DNA of 16,315 bases. It comes from CAYSFW01 sp964620675. GTDB taxonomy: Bacteria > Pseudomonadota > Gammaproteobacteria > UWMA-0217. Numbering within the stretch: the stretch's first letter is position 1; every line of letters starts with the position of its first letter. A model generated the notes under the pieces. That model saw only the letters and a program-made list of their open reading frames with translations, was not told where the DNA came from and ran no database searches. The stretch lies in NCBI GenBank assembly GCA_964620675.1, contig CAZUJU010000057.1:1-16315 (forward strand), read 5' to 3'. Positions 6,613 through 12,549 of this stretch are shown one piece after another. Both the position numbers and the translations under genes were made by a program.

Positions 6613-7693
6613 CCTCGTAGAGTATGACGTTGGCATTCTCCGGCGAGATCTCTTCACCGAGACTGATAAAGCCACGTTTGCCGAGCTTGTGGCTCCCCTG
6701 CTGAACATACACCGCGGGTTGCCCTTCGGGCTTCACGAAGGAGCCGTTACTGCTGTGATCGTGCAGCACGAACTCGTTGTTTTCGAGGGTCAAACTCGCA
6801 TGATCGCGGGACACGAAGCGCGACCGGACATGAATATCCGCCGGCGACTGCCTGCCCATGCTACAGGTGGTATTTTGCGCATCCACCACGATACGGTGGC
6901 TGCGATAAGTGATAACGAGTCGCTTGCTTAGACTCAATGGGTTGACCTCGAACGACAGAATCCCTGCACTCGTGCCCTGTCGCGAGTCTTCAGGGCTCTC
7001 CTGCTCCAGCCGGAATTGTATCTGATTGTAAGCCTCCGATTCACCGATATAGACCGCGTAGGTCAGGAAATCAGTACTTTCACGCATGATAAAGCGCTCC
7101 AGATCACATAACAGCGCCTCGTCCACCCGCTCTGGCGCGATCGAGTAGCGGTGACCGCCGAGTTCGCCGAAGTTGTTGATCCAGACATCGATCGCGCCGC
7201 TGTGCGCGGACGCGGCGAAAACCATCATCACGGGAATATCGCCGGCGACCTCGAACATGGCGCGCTGGCGCGACGAATTGAGACCGACCAGACGCGAGTT
7301 GAGGATCTTCAACCCATGCTGCCGCAGCTCGTTGACGAAGCGCATGTCCAGGCCGGCGTGCGGAAACTGGAAACGGGCAACCTCGGGGCTGTGTAGTTGG
7401 CAGCGCAAAATCACTCGCCGGCTGAGCGCGTACGTGCAGGACTCCAGTGAGTATTGGCCCTGTACTAGATTGGGCACGGTGCCGTAATACGCCAATGGGA
7501 GATCGATTCGCGTTGTACTGGATTCAACTTCAGCGCCTTCGACGATCGCCTTCAGAACGGCTTGAATGCGCGCGAGCGCTTCGGCCTCCTCGGTTAAGGC
7601 CGCTGCGCTGGCCGGTTCGACTTGCCGCCGCGCCGCGAGGCCGCGACCGAGTTCTGCTTGGGACTCGCCCGCCACTGAAATTGTCGATCTCAC
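6605..7693 (-). CDS. FHA-domain protein with novel N-terminal region, 362 aa
   Basis: Residues about 258-345 form a forkhead-associated phosphothreonine-binding domain. The conserved FHA residues are visible: CSMGR (277-281, Gly-Arg), SRDH (295-298, Ser-Arg-x-His) and HSSNGSFV (313-320, Asn-Gly). The first ~250 residues have no family I can name; part reads CTYALSRRVILRCQLHSPEV and PVMMVFAASAHSGAIDVWIN, suggesting a mixed alpha/beta domain. There are no membrane segments, so it should be cytoplasmic. FHA proteins usually read Ser/Thr kinase signals, but no kinase or phosphatase gene is in the window. The start is GTG at 7693 with an AGGGA ribosome site 7 nt upstream. The gene converges with the TraB gene. 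Confidence 0.85.
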   Translation of the reverse strand: MRSTISVAGESQAELGRGLAARRQVEPASAAALTEEAEALARIQAVLKAIVEGAEVESSTTRIDLPLAYYGTVPNLVQGQYSLESCTYALSRRVILRCQLHSPEVARFQFPHAGLDMRFVNELRQHGLKILNSRLVGLNSSRQRAMFEVAGDIPVMMVFAASAHSGAIDVWINNFGELGGHRYSIAPERVDEALLCDLERFIMRESTDFLTYAVYIGESEAYNQIQFRLEQESPEDSRQGTSAGILSFEVNPLSLSKRLVITYRSHRIVVDAQNTTCSMGRQSPADIHVRSRFVSRDHASLTLENNEFVLHDHSSNGSFVKPEGQPAVYVQQGSHKLGKRGFISLGEEISPENANVILYEVD

Positions 7694-7728
7694 GCCTGGA
7701 TCCCTGGGTAGTTATTAGTTCCTGCGAT

Positions 7729-7748
7729 ACTACGAAATGTGACGTAGT
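7729..7748. promoter_or_regulatory. Inverted repeat upstream of the FHA gene (possible operator)
   Basis: ACTACG (7729-7734) and CGTAGT (7743-7748) form a perfect 6-bp dyad with an 8-nt spacer, 36 bp before the FHA start codon. An outer GCGAT/ATCGC pair flanks it. The spacing suits a dimeric regulator or a 5' leader hairpin; which one cannot be decided from sequence. Confidence 0.35.
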
Positions 7749-8110
7749 TAGATGAATCGCTGTAGAGATGAAATCAGAAAGACCTCGCGAATTCCTAGAT
7801 CGAATTCACGTTTTCTTGTGAGGCAAGGCGTGTGGGTGGAGCTGCGTGGCCAAACCTTGACGCGCGCATCACTCCGCGCCGTGGATTACCGGAACCGTAT
7901 TCGATCCGCAAGCAATGCCTGCTCAACGCGCCTTACTGGGCGCCGAAAAACATCGCTCGGGCGGGCGATCACGTTGCCGCGTAGATGGCTGGGCGGGGAT
8001 CGCTGCGCCCAATCTCAGGTGCGGGATCGCGTTGCGCGCCGCTGCGGGGCAGCCGCCATTCTGACGACGGAATGTTAACAATCACGCATATTCCATTGAT
8101 CACGTTTCTT
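7749..8110. other. Gene-poor region with no recognised feature
   Basis: About 360 bp lie between the FHA promoter region and the AT-rich promoter of the small membrane protein. One plus-strand frame (7752-8078) is open for 108 codons, but its composition is Arg/Ser-rich without domain signs, so I do not call it. I see no RNA gene here. Confidence 0.4.
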
Positions 8111-8132
8111 TTTGTGAAAAACATCAAAGATT

Positions 8133-8146
8133 CAAACAAGTGTTTG
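8133..8146. promoter_or_regulatory. Palindrome CAAACA-ag-TGTTTG overlapping a putative -35
   Basis: A perfect 6-bp dyad with a 2-nt centre lies directly over the proposed -35 element of the following gene, a position typical of a repressor operator. It sits in a locally AT-rich segment (about 8070-8205) that contrasts with the surrounding GC-rich DNA. Confidence 0.4.
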
Positions 8147-8171
8147 TGTGAAAAATGCAACATGCTAATAT
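8144..8171 (+). promoter_or_regulatory. Putative extended -10 promoter for the 91-aa membrane protein
   Basis: The -10 candidate TAATAT (8166-8171) is preceded by TGC, an extended -10 motif. A weak -35 TTGTGT (8144-8149) lies 16 bp upstream. The start codon at 8206 follows after a 34-nt leader. Confidence 0.5.
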
Positions 8172-8205
8172 GCTAACGTTCTGATTTGGAAATGAGGATA
8201 TTGTT

Positions 8206-8481
8206 ATGGTACTGACAGAACCGCGAGATTGCTGGTTGCCGAATAAGCTGTTCGCCGTCCTATACAGCGCAGCGTTGGCGATCGTCGTCCTGGCTGCGTT
8301 GTTGGGCCTCGGTAGCTCTACGGTCAATGCGGGTCCCGCCCTGCTCATCCTGATCTATGGACTGGTCGGTGGGCTGGTAATCTTCAAAGGCATGTCCATC
8401 ATGCGCTGCCCGTCCAAGGTGCTGATCGCCGCGACCTTGTTCGTGCCGATGGTCATTTTTCTGGACAAGATGGTGTTCTGA
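8206..8481 (+). CDS. Small three-helix membrane protein, 91 aa, family unknown
   Basis: The ATG is preceded by GAGG 8 nt upstream, a good ribosome site. Three hydrophobic stretches are clear: about 15-35 (LFAVLYSAALAIVVLAALLG), 44-63 (PALLILIYGLVGGLVIFKG) and 72-91 (VLIAATLFVPMVIFLDKMVF). They are joined by short loops, one with RCPSK, and there are two cysteines (9, 68). It should be an integral inner-membrane protein. The gene has its own AT-rich promoter with a palindrome and its own intrinsic terminator, so it forms a complete single-gene unit. That makes it likely real despite its size. I do not recognise the family and infer no function. Confidence 0.75.
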   Translation: MVLTEPRDCWLPNKLFAVLYSAALAIVVLAALLGLGSSTVNAGPALLILIYGLVGGLVIFKGMSIMRCPSKVLIAATLFVPMVIFLDKMVF

Positions 8482-8494
8482 TTCAACCCTGGAG

Positions 8495-8520
8495 ATCGGT
8501 GCCTGTCGGGCGCCGATTTT
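8495..8520 (+). terminator. Intrinsic terminator after the 91-aa membrane protein gene
   Basis: ATCGGTGCC (8495-8503) pairs with GGCGCCGAT (8509-8517) around a 5-nt loop, with one G-U pair in RNA, and runs into a TTTT tail ending at 8520. It lies 14 nt after the stop codon and separates the gene from the convergent DUF3301 gene. Confidence 0.75.
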
Positions 8521-8531
8521 CAGCTCTCACA

Positions 8532-8867
8532 TCAACCGTTCAAGCGCGGTTGCATCACAATCGGTCCGTCTGGATGATCTAGATGTACCGCCTTGATCCG
8601 CATACCCTGCATCGCCACCCGCCCCTCGCGGCGCTCGACCCCGTCTACGCTGAACTCGAAGCGATACACGCGCTGCAGTGAAAGATAGCCCTCCGGCTCG
8701 CGCCCAATGCCCAAGCGGTTGATCGCCACGGTATCGTCAAGAAACTGCGCGCCCAACGACTTGCAACTCTCCTTGCCAATCCCGATCGCCAATTCGCGCG
8801 CACGCAGGTTGTTGATCCAGAACCAGAAACCAAAGCCCAACAGCGCCGCGAGGATCAGGTGTTTCAT
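8532..8867 (-). CDS. DUF3301 protein, membrane-anchored, 111 aa
   Basis: The start at 8867 gives MKHLILAALLGFGFWFWINN, a single N-terminal hydrophobic helix (about 3-20). The DUF3301 pattern follows: RARELAIGIGKESCKSLGAQ, then FLDDTVAINRLGIGR and LSLQRVYRFEFSVDG. These proteins are small conserved gammaproteobacterial hypotheticals, probably inner-membrane anchored with the domain outside or at the membrane face; function unknown. Its ATG overlaps the TGA of the upstream hydantoinase B gene (ATGA), so it is likely translated by coupling. An upstream in-frame start at 8900 lies inside that gene and is less likely. Confidence 0.88.
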   Translation of the reverse strand: MKHLILAALLGFGFWFWINNLRARELAIGIGKESCKSLGAQFLDDTVAINRLGIGREPEGYLSLQRVYRFEFSVDGVERREGRVAMQGMRIKAVHLDHPDGPIVMQPRLNG

Positions 8868-10426
8868 ATTTTTTCCGTGGTTTGTCCCGGCTCGCCCCAA
8901 CCACCACCGCCCGGGGTTTCGACGCTGACGAGATCACCGGGCGAAACGGAAATCTGACATTTGGCCGGCAGGGTGCGGCCATTCAACAGATTACGTCCGG
9001 GCGCGCCAGCCGTGCCTCCGGCGAGACCCCAAGGGGCGTGGCGGCGCCGTTCGGTGAGCAGGGTCACGGTGGCTGCTTCGAGAAATTCGAACTCGCGCAC
9101 CAAGCCGTCACCACCGCGCCGCAGTCCGGCGCCGCCGGAACCGGAACGCAGGGCGTAACGTCGCACCCGCAGGGGATAGCGGGCTTCCAGGACCTCGATC
9201 GGCGTATTGCGGGTGTTGGTCATGTGGGACTGCACTGCGTCGAGCCCGTCTGCGGCGGGTCCGCCACCGGCGCCGCCAGCGAGGGTTTCGTAGTAACTCC
9301 AGGGGCTCACGCCATCGGCCCCGAGCGCGAGGTTGTTCATGCTGCCCTGGCTGGCCGCGGGGATCCGCGCGGGCAACGCGGGCGCCAATGCGCCGAGCAT
9401 GACGTCGACGACCCGGGTGCTGGTTTCGACATTTCCGGCGGCGACCGCCGCCGGGCGGCATGCGTTGAGTATCGAGCCTACCGGCACATGCAGCTGAATC
9501 GGTCGCAAGACCCCGGCACAAGCCGGCGTTTGCGCCGGCAGCAGACACCGAATCACGTACCAGACCCCCGCAACGGTGACCGCAAGCGGACAGTTCACGT
9601 TGCCGCGGGTCTGCGGCGCGGAACCGGTAAAATCAACCCGCAGACCGTCTGGCACGACCTCGATGCTCACCCGAAGCGGAAGATCGCGGTGGCCAAAGCC
9701 ATCGTCTTCGAGCACATCCTCGAATACGAATCGACCGGCCGGTAGCTGAGCCAACAGCGCGCGGGTCAGACGCTCGGCATAGTCATTCAGGGCCAGGCCG
9801 GCACGTTCGAAGCCGGCAAGACCCATCCGCGACAGCAAGGCTTGCAGTCGTTCCGCGCCGACCCGGTTACAGGCCAACTGCGCATTGAGATCACCCAGGG
9901 TATCGCGCGGATTACGCGTCGCCCGCGCCAGGCGCGTGATCACGGCGGCGACCGGTGCACCCGCCTCGACCACCTTCTGCGGCGGGATCAATAGACCCTC
10001 GTCCTCCAGTCGCTCGGCGAGCGGCATCGAACCAGGGGTGGCGGACCCGATATCGGCGTAATGCGCGCGGTTCGCGACAAAGCCCGCCAGCGCCCCGGTG
10101 GCATAAACCGGCGCGACGAGCGTTACGTCGGGCAAATGGGTGCCGCCGAGAAACGGATCGTTCAAGATCAACTGATCGCCCGGCGCCCAGGCCACGGCGT
10201 TGACGATGTCGCGCATCGCGTAAGCCATGCTGCCGAGATGCACCGGGATATGCGCGGCTTGCGCCAGGAGCTCGCCGCGCACATCGAAGAGCGCGCAGGA
10301 AAAATCGCGGCGATCGCGGATGTTCGGCGAAAAAGCCGCGCGCATCAGTTTCGCGCCCATCTCCTCGCAGATCGCATCGACGCGACGGGCGAACAGATTA
10401 AGGCTGATGGGGTCGATCGCAGACAT
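8864..10426 (-). CDS. Hydantoinase B / 5-oxoprolinase family protein (HyuB)
   Basis: This 520-aa protein is full length for the HyuB family. It starts with the typical ISLNLFARRVDAICEEMGAK, then FSPNIRDRRDFSCALFD and AQAAHIPVHLGSMAYAMRDI. GDQLILNDPFLGGTHLPDV follows, and the glycine-rich end includes GGGGWGEP. HyuB normally works with HyuA to hydrolyse cyclic amides ATP-dependently (N-methylhydantoin, 5-oxoproline, or carboxylation-type relatives). No hyuA lies on either side, so it is an orphan here; a fused oxoprolinase would be about 1200 aa. The substrate cannot be inferred. The ribosome site is poor (GGGG one base before ATG). DUF3301 follows with overlapping stop/start. Upstream lie the repeats at 10539-11024. 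Confidence 0.9.
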   Translation of the reverse strand: MSAIDPISLNLFARRVDAICEEMGAKLMRAAFSPNIRDRRDFSCALFDVRGELLAQAAHIPVHLGSMAYAMRDIVNAVAWAPGDQLILNDPFLGGTHLPDVTLVAPVYATGALAGFVANRAHYADIGSATPGSMPLAERLEDEGLLIPPQKVVEAGAPVAAVITRLARATRNPRDTLGDLNAQLACNRVGAERLQALLSRMGLAGFERAGLALNDYAERLTRALLAQLPAGRFVFEDVLEDDGFGHRDLPLRVSIEVVPDGLRVDFTGSAPQTRGNVNCPLAVTVAGVWYVIRCLLPAQTPACAGVLRPIQLHVPVGSILNACRPAAVAAGNVETSTRVVDVMLGALAPALPARIPAASQGSMNNLALGADGVSPWSYYETLAGGAGGGPAADGLDAVQSHMTNTRNTPIEVLEARYPLRVRRYALRSGSGGAGLRRGGDGLVREFEFLEAATVTLLTERRRHAPWGLAGGTAGAPGRNLLNGRTLPAKCQISVSPGDLVSVETPGGGGWGEPGQTTEKI

Positions 10427-10538
10427 GCCCCATCATAACTGGATTGCGGGAAACGCGGCAGCGCTGCGCTGGTCACAACGTCAGGCCACCGCACGCCGTA
10501 AGCGCGCCCGGGAGCCTAGTATCTGGTTTCACGCCATC

Positions 10539-10607
10539 TTGCGGTTGCGGTTAGTTGAGGCTTTAACAAGCTTAGGCGGATTGGCTCGAAAATCGAGGTG
10601 AAATAGG
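10539..10607. repeat. Diverged direct repeat, copy 1
   Basis: This ~69-bp copy contains AGTTGAGG, GCGGATTG, CTCGAAAAT and GTGAAAT in order. It matches 10956-11024 at roughly 65-70% by eye without gaps. On the minus strand the two copies would read FHLDFRANP and FHLEFRVNP at the same place. Such protein-level similarity suggests either an old coding fragment or a frequently copied repeat. Confidence 0.6.
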
Positions 10608-10648
10608 GTGCTGGGCACCGGCACTAGGGATTGTATGACTTTGTGCGC

Positions 10649-10818
10649 TGGGTTTCGGCAAGGGTTATTGCACTTCGCTATGCAATGGGTTTCGGCATTT
10701 TGCATGTACATCCCTATACACTGGGTTCCGGCATTGTGTATGTACATCCCTGTACGCTGGGTTCCGGCATTTTGTATGTACATCCTTGTACGCTGGGTTC
10801 CGGCATTCCCTGCCGGAA
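10649..10818. repeat. 36-bp tandem repeat array merging into a hairpin repeat
   Basis: Units begin with TGGGTT(T/C)CGGCA at 10649, 10686, 10722, 10758 and 10794, giving spacings of 37, 36, 36 and 36 bp. Units two to four contain GTACA-N4-TGTAC (one mismatch in the second), a small dyad. The last unit keeps the left 14 bases and then turns into TTCCGGCA-ttccc-TGCCGGAA, a perfect 8-bp hairpin (about 10798-10818). There are no unique spacers, so it is not a CRISPR array. Confidence 0.85.
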
Positions 10819-10870
10819 TGACGGGGGGACGGACGGGGAGGTTATGCGCATGCGCCGCTTACCACCGTCA

Positions 10871-10895
10871 CCCCGGCAGGGATTGCCGGGGTCCA
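10871..10895. repeat. GC-rich hairpin repeat (CCCCGGCA / TGCCGGGG)
   Basis: CACCCCGGCA-gggat-TGCCGGGGTCC is a perfect 8-bp hairpin. It pairs with the hairpin at about 10798-10818 as two halves of a widespread bacterial intergenic repeat type ('ATTCC..GGAATGACG / CGTCACCCCGGC..GCCGGGGTCCAG'). Together they look like a small non-autonomous repeat element of about 100 bp. Confidence 0.6.
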
Positions 10896-10955
10896 GTGTC
10901 CACGGACGGACGGCTCGCTTGTTTCAACCAATCCGGGCTCCTCGTTGCATGAACC

Positions 10956-11024
10956 TTGCAACCATGGTCAGTTGAGGATTCAGCAAACTGAAGCGGATTG
11001 ACCCGAAACTCTAGATGAAATGAC
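10956..11024. repeat. Diverged direct repeat, copy 2
   Basis: This is the second copy of the 10539-10607 repeat, in the same orientation and offset by 417 bp, with AGTTGAGG, GCGGATTG, CCCGAAA and GATGAAAT. The tandem array and hairpins lie between the two copies. It ends about 50 bp before the plcP stop codon. Confidence 0.6.
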
Positions 11025-11073
11025 CGACTAGACCGAGACGGGACGACACGGCAGATGGCACGCGCCGACCGGG

Positions 11074-11895
11074 TCAGCCCGGCGCGCAACGGGCGCGGCG
11101 CTCACGCTCCGGCATCACCACCGGCGCGGCACCCTCAGCTGTCGCCGTATCGTTCCAGCGCAAGATGCGCAGGCGCCCGTCCCACTCTTCGATCAATGCG
11201 GTGCAACTCTCAACCCAGTCGCCGTCATTGCAGTACAACACGCCGTCGATCTCACGAATCTCGGCGTGGTGGATATGGCCGCAGATGACACCATCCAGAT
11301 CGCGCCGCTTGGCCTCGCGAGCCAGGGTTTCCTCGAAGGCGGAGATAAAATTCACCGCCGACTTGGTCTTGTGCTTGAGATAAGCCGACAGCGACCAGTA
11401 GGGATAGCCGAGACGCTGACGCACCCGGTTATAGACCGTGTTGAGGTTGAGCAGGTGTTCGTAGGCCCAATCGCCGAGGCGGGCCAGCCAGCGCGCGAAC
11501 TGCATGACGCCATCGAACTGATCCCCATGTAACACCAAAAAGCGCCGCCCGTCGGCGGTGGTGTGGATCACCTCATCCTCGAGGTCGATTGCGGAGATTC
11601 GGTGATGGATGAACGGGCGGATGAATTCATCGTGGTTGCCGCTGATATAGGTGATCCGGCCCCCTTGCTGCGCCCGTTCGAACAGCAAATGCAGGATCTG
11701 GTCGTGGTGCTCGTCCCAATACCAGCGTTTGCGCAATTGCCAGCCGTCGATGATATCGCCCACCAGATACAGCTGCTGGGCATGATTCTGGCGCAGAAAT
11801 TCCAATAAAAATGCGGCCTTGCTCCCACGCGAACCGAGGTGGGTGTCGGAGATCCAGATACTACGGTAAGTGCGAAAGTTCGGATTCAAGGTCAT
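11074..11895 (-). CDS. plcP: Metallophosphoesterase, likely phospholipase C PlcP (LpxH-like family)
   Basis: This 273-aa calcineurin-like phosphoesterase has all metal-site motifs: SDTHLGSRG (16-24), GDIIDGW (46-52), GNHDE (86-90), HGDQFD (123-128) and GHIHHAEIR (206-214). Its family is often annotated UDP-2,3-diacylglucosamine diphosphatase. The PYWSLSA, AVNFISAFEE and CNDGDWVESCTA blocks resemble the Sinorhizobium PlcP type, a phospholipase C that makes diacylglycerol from phospholipids under phosphate limitation. Position directly after btaB and btaA, which need diacylglycerol, supports that reading. The ATG at 11895 lies 35 nt inside btaB with GGGGGAG 9 nt upstream, so translation is probably coupled. 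No signal peptide or membrane helix is seen; it should act at the cytoplasmic face of the membrane. LpxH activity is the main alternative. Confidence 0.8.
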   Translation of the reverse strand: MTLNPNFRTYRSIWISDTHLGSRGSKAAFLLEFLRQNHAQQLYLVGDIIDGWQLRKRWYWDEHHDQILHLLFERAQQGGRITYISGNHDEFIRPFIHHRISAIDLEDEVIHTTADGRRFLVLHGDQFDGVMQFARWLARLGDWAYEHLLNLNTVYNRVRQRLGYPYWSLSAYLKHKTKSAVNFISAFEETLAREAKRRDLDGVICGHIHHAEIREIDGVLYCNDGDWVESCTALIEEWDGRLRILRWNDTATAEGAAPVVMPERERRARCAPG

Positions 11896-12544
11896 CGAAG
11901 TGACTCCCCCGCTGGTAATGCGCGATCAAGGCGTAACGTCCGGCGAGTTGGCGCAATTCAAGGCGGTCGCCCCGTTGCGCCGCCAGCCGGCGGAGATAGT
12001 CCGGCAACTCGGGCGCGGGCTGGACATGAAACCACGCCAACCAGTGCCGCAACAGGACGCGAAACCACGCTGGCAGCGCCTGCTGATCCGAGAAATCTAC
12101 GATGTGCAGCCAGCCGTTCGGCTTCAGGATCGTCAGCGCGTGATCCAGCGCTTGCGGCCAGTGCGGAATCATCGACAGCACGTAGGGAAACAGTACATGG
12201 TCGAACGGCTCGGAGATCCCAAATTCGGCCGGGTTCGCTGCCTCCGCCAAGCCTTGCCGGAGTGACACCCGATCCTGAAGGCCCCACCGCGTAAGCTGGT
12301 CCCGCGCAGTTTCCAGCATGCGTTCCGAGGCATCGAGCCCGAACAGATGCGTTTCGGGGTATCGCCGTGCCAGTTGAATGAGGTTGCGCGCGGTGCCGCA
12401 GCCGATTTCGAGCACCCGCTCACCCGCGACGAGCGGGATCTCAGCGAGGAGCCGATCACGCCCAAGCAGGTAATACTTGCGCGAAAAATCATACACATGC
12501 CGTTGCAGGCGGTATTGCCGATCCATCCGTGCCGCGGCGTCCAT
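11861..12544 (-). CDS. btaB: BtaB-like N-methyltransferase (betaine lipid DGTS synthesis)
   Basis: This 227-aa class I SAM methyltransferase has motif I VLEIGCGTARN (44-54) and GLDASERML (69-77). The N-terminal block MDRQYRLQRHVYDFSRKYYL and LGRDRL is characteristic of BtaB. BtaB methylates diacylglyceryl-homoserine three times at nitrogen to give DGTS. The sequence immediately follows btaA, as in known bta operons. I start at ATG 12544; a TTG at 12553 would overlap the btaA TGA and add three residues. The gene runs 35 nt past the start of plcP. Family motif alone would allow other small-molecule methyltransferases; the neighbour and the N-terminal block make BtaB likely. Confidence 0.85.
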   Translation of the reverse strand: MDAAARMDRQYRLQRHVYDFSRKYYLLGRDRLLAEIPLVAGERVLEIGCGTARNLIQLARRYPETHLFGLDASERMLETARDQLTRWGLQDRVSLRQGLAEAANPAEFGISEPFDHVLFPYVLSMIPHWPQALDHALTILKPNGWLHIVDFSDQQALPAWFRVLLRHWLAWFHVQPAPELPDYLRRLAAQRGDRLELRQLAGRYALIAHYQRGSHFDDLESELSHLP

Positions 12545-12549
12545 CTCGC

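Larger units (their letters stand above)
10427..11073. other. Repeat-rich intergenic region, no gene called
   Basis: About 650 bp between hyuB and plcP hold diverged direct repeats, a 36-bp tandem array and two hairpins, described separately. Because the array period is a multiple of three, frames stay open on both strands (for example 10529-10783 minus and 10608-10975 plus). They give only short repeating peptides and are not credible genes. Confidence 0.7.

Noticed and set aside
7752..8078. 108-codon open frame on the plus strand
   Set aside because: It has no ribosome site and no domain, and an Arg/Ser-rich composition as expected from a chance frame in GC-rich DNA.
8533..8552. Hairpin CAACCG/CGGTTG at the DUF3301 3' end as a terminator
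   Set aside because: The stem is only 6 bp, overlaps the coding end and has no T-tract on the relevant strand.
10649..10818. Possible CRISPR array (36-bp periodic repeat)
   Set aside because: The repeats are contiguous: the period equals the full unit length and no unique spacers separate them. No cas gene is in the window.
10529..10975. Open frames across the 36-bp array on both strands
   Set aside because: They stay open only because the period is a multiple of three. The peptides are simple 12-residue repeats with no ribosome site or domain.
11069..11082. CCGGG-tcag-CCCGG hairpin at the plcP stop as a terminator
   Set aside because: It overlaps the stop codon and is not followed by a T-tract on the minus strand, so I do not call it an intrinsic terminator.
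11074..11895. Plain annotation as lipid A enzyme LpxH
   Set aside because: The motif set is shared with LpxH, but the tight overlap with btaB and the PlcP-like central and C-terminal blocks favour a phospholipase role. LpxH remains the stated alternative.
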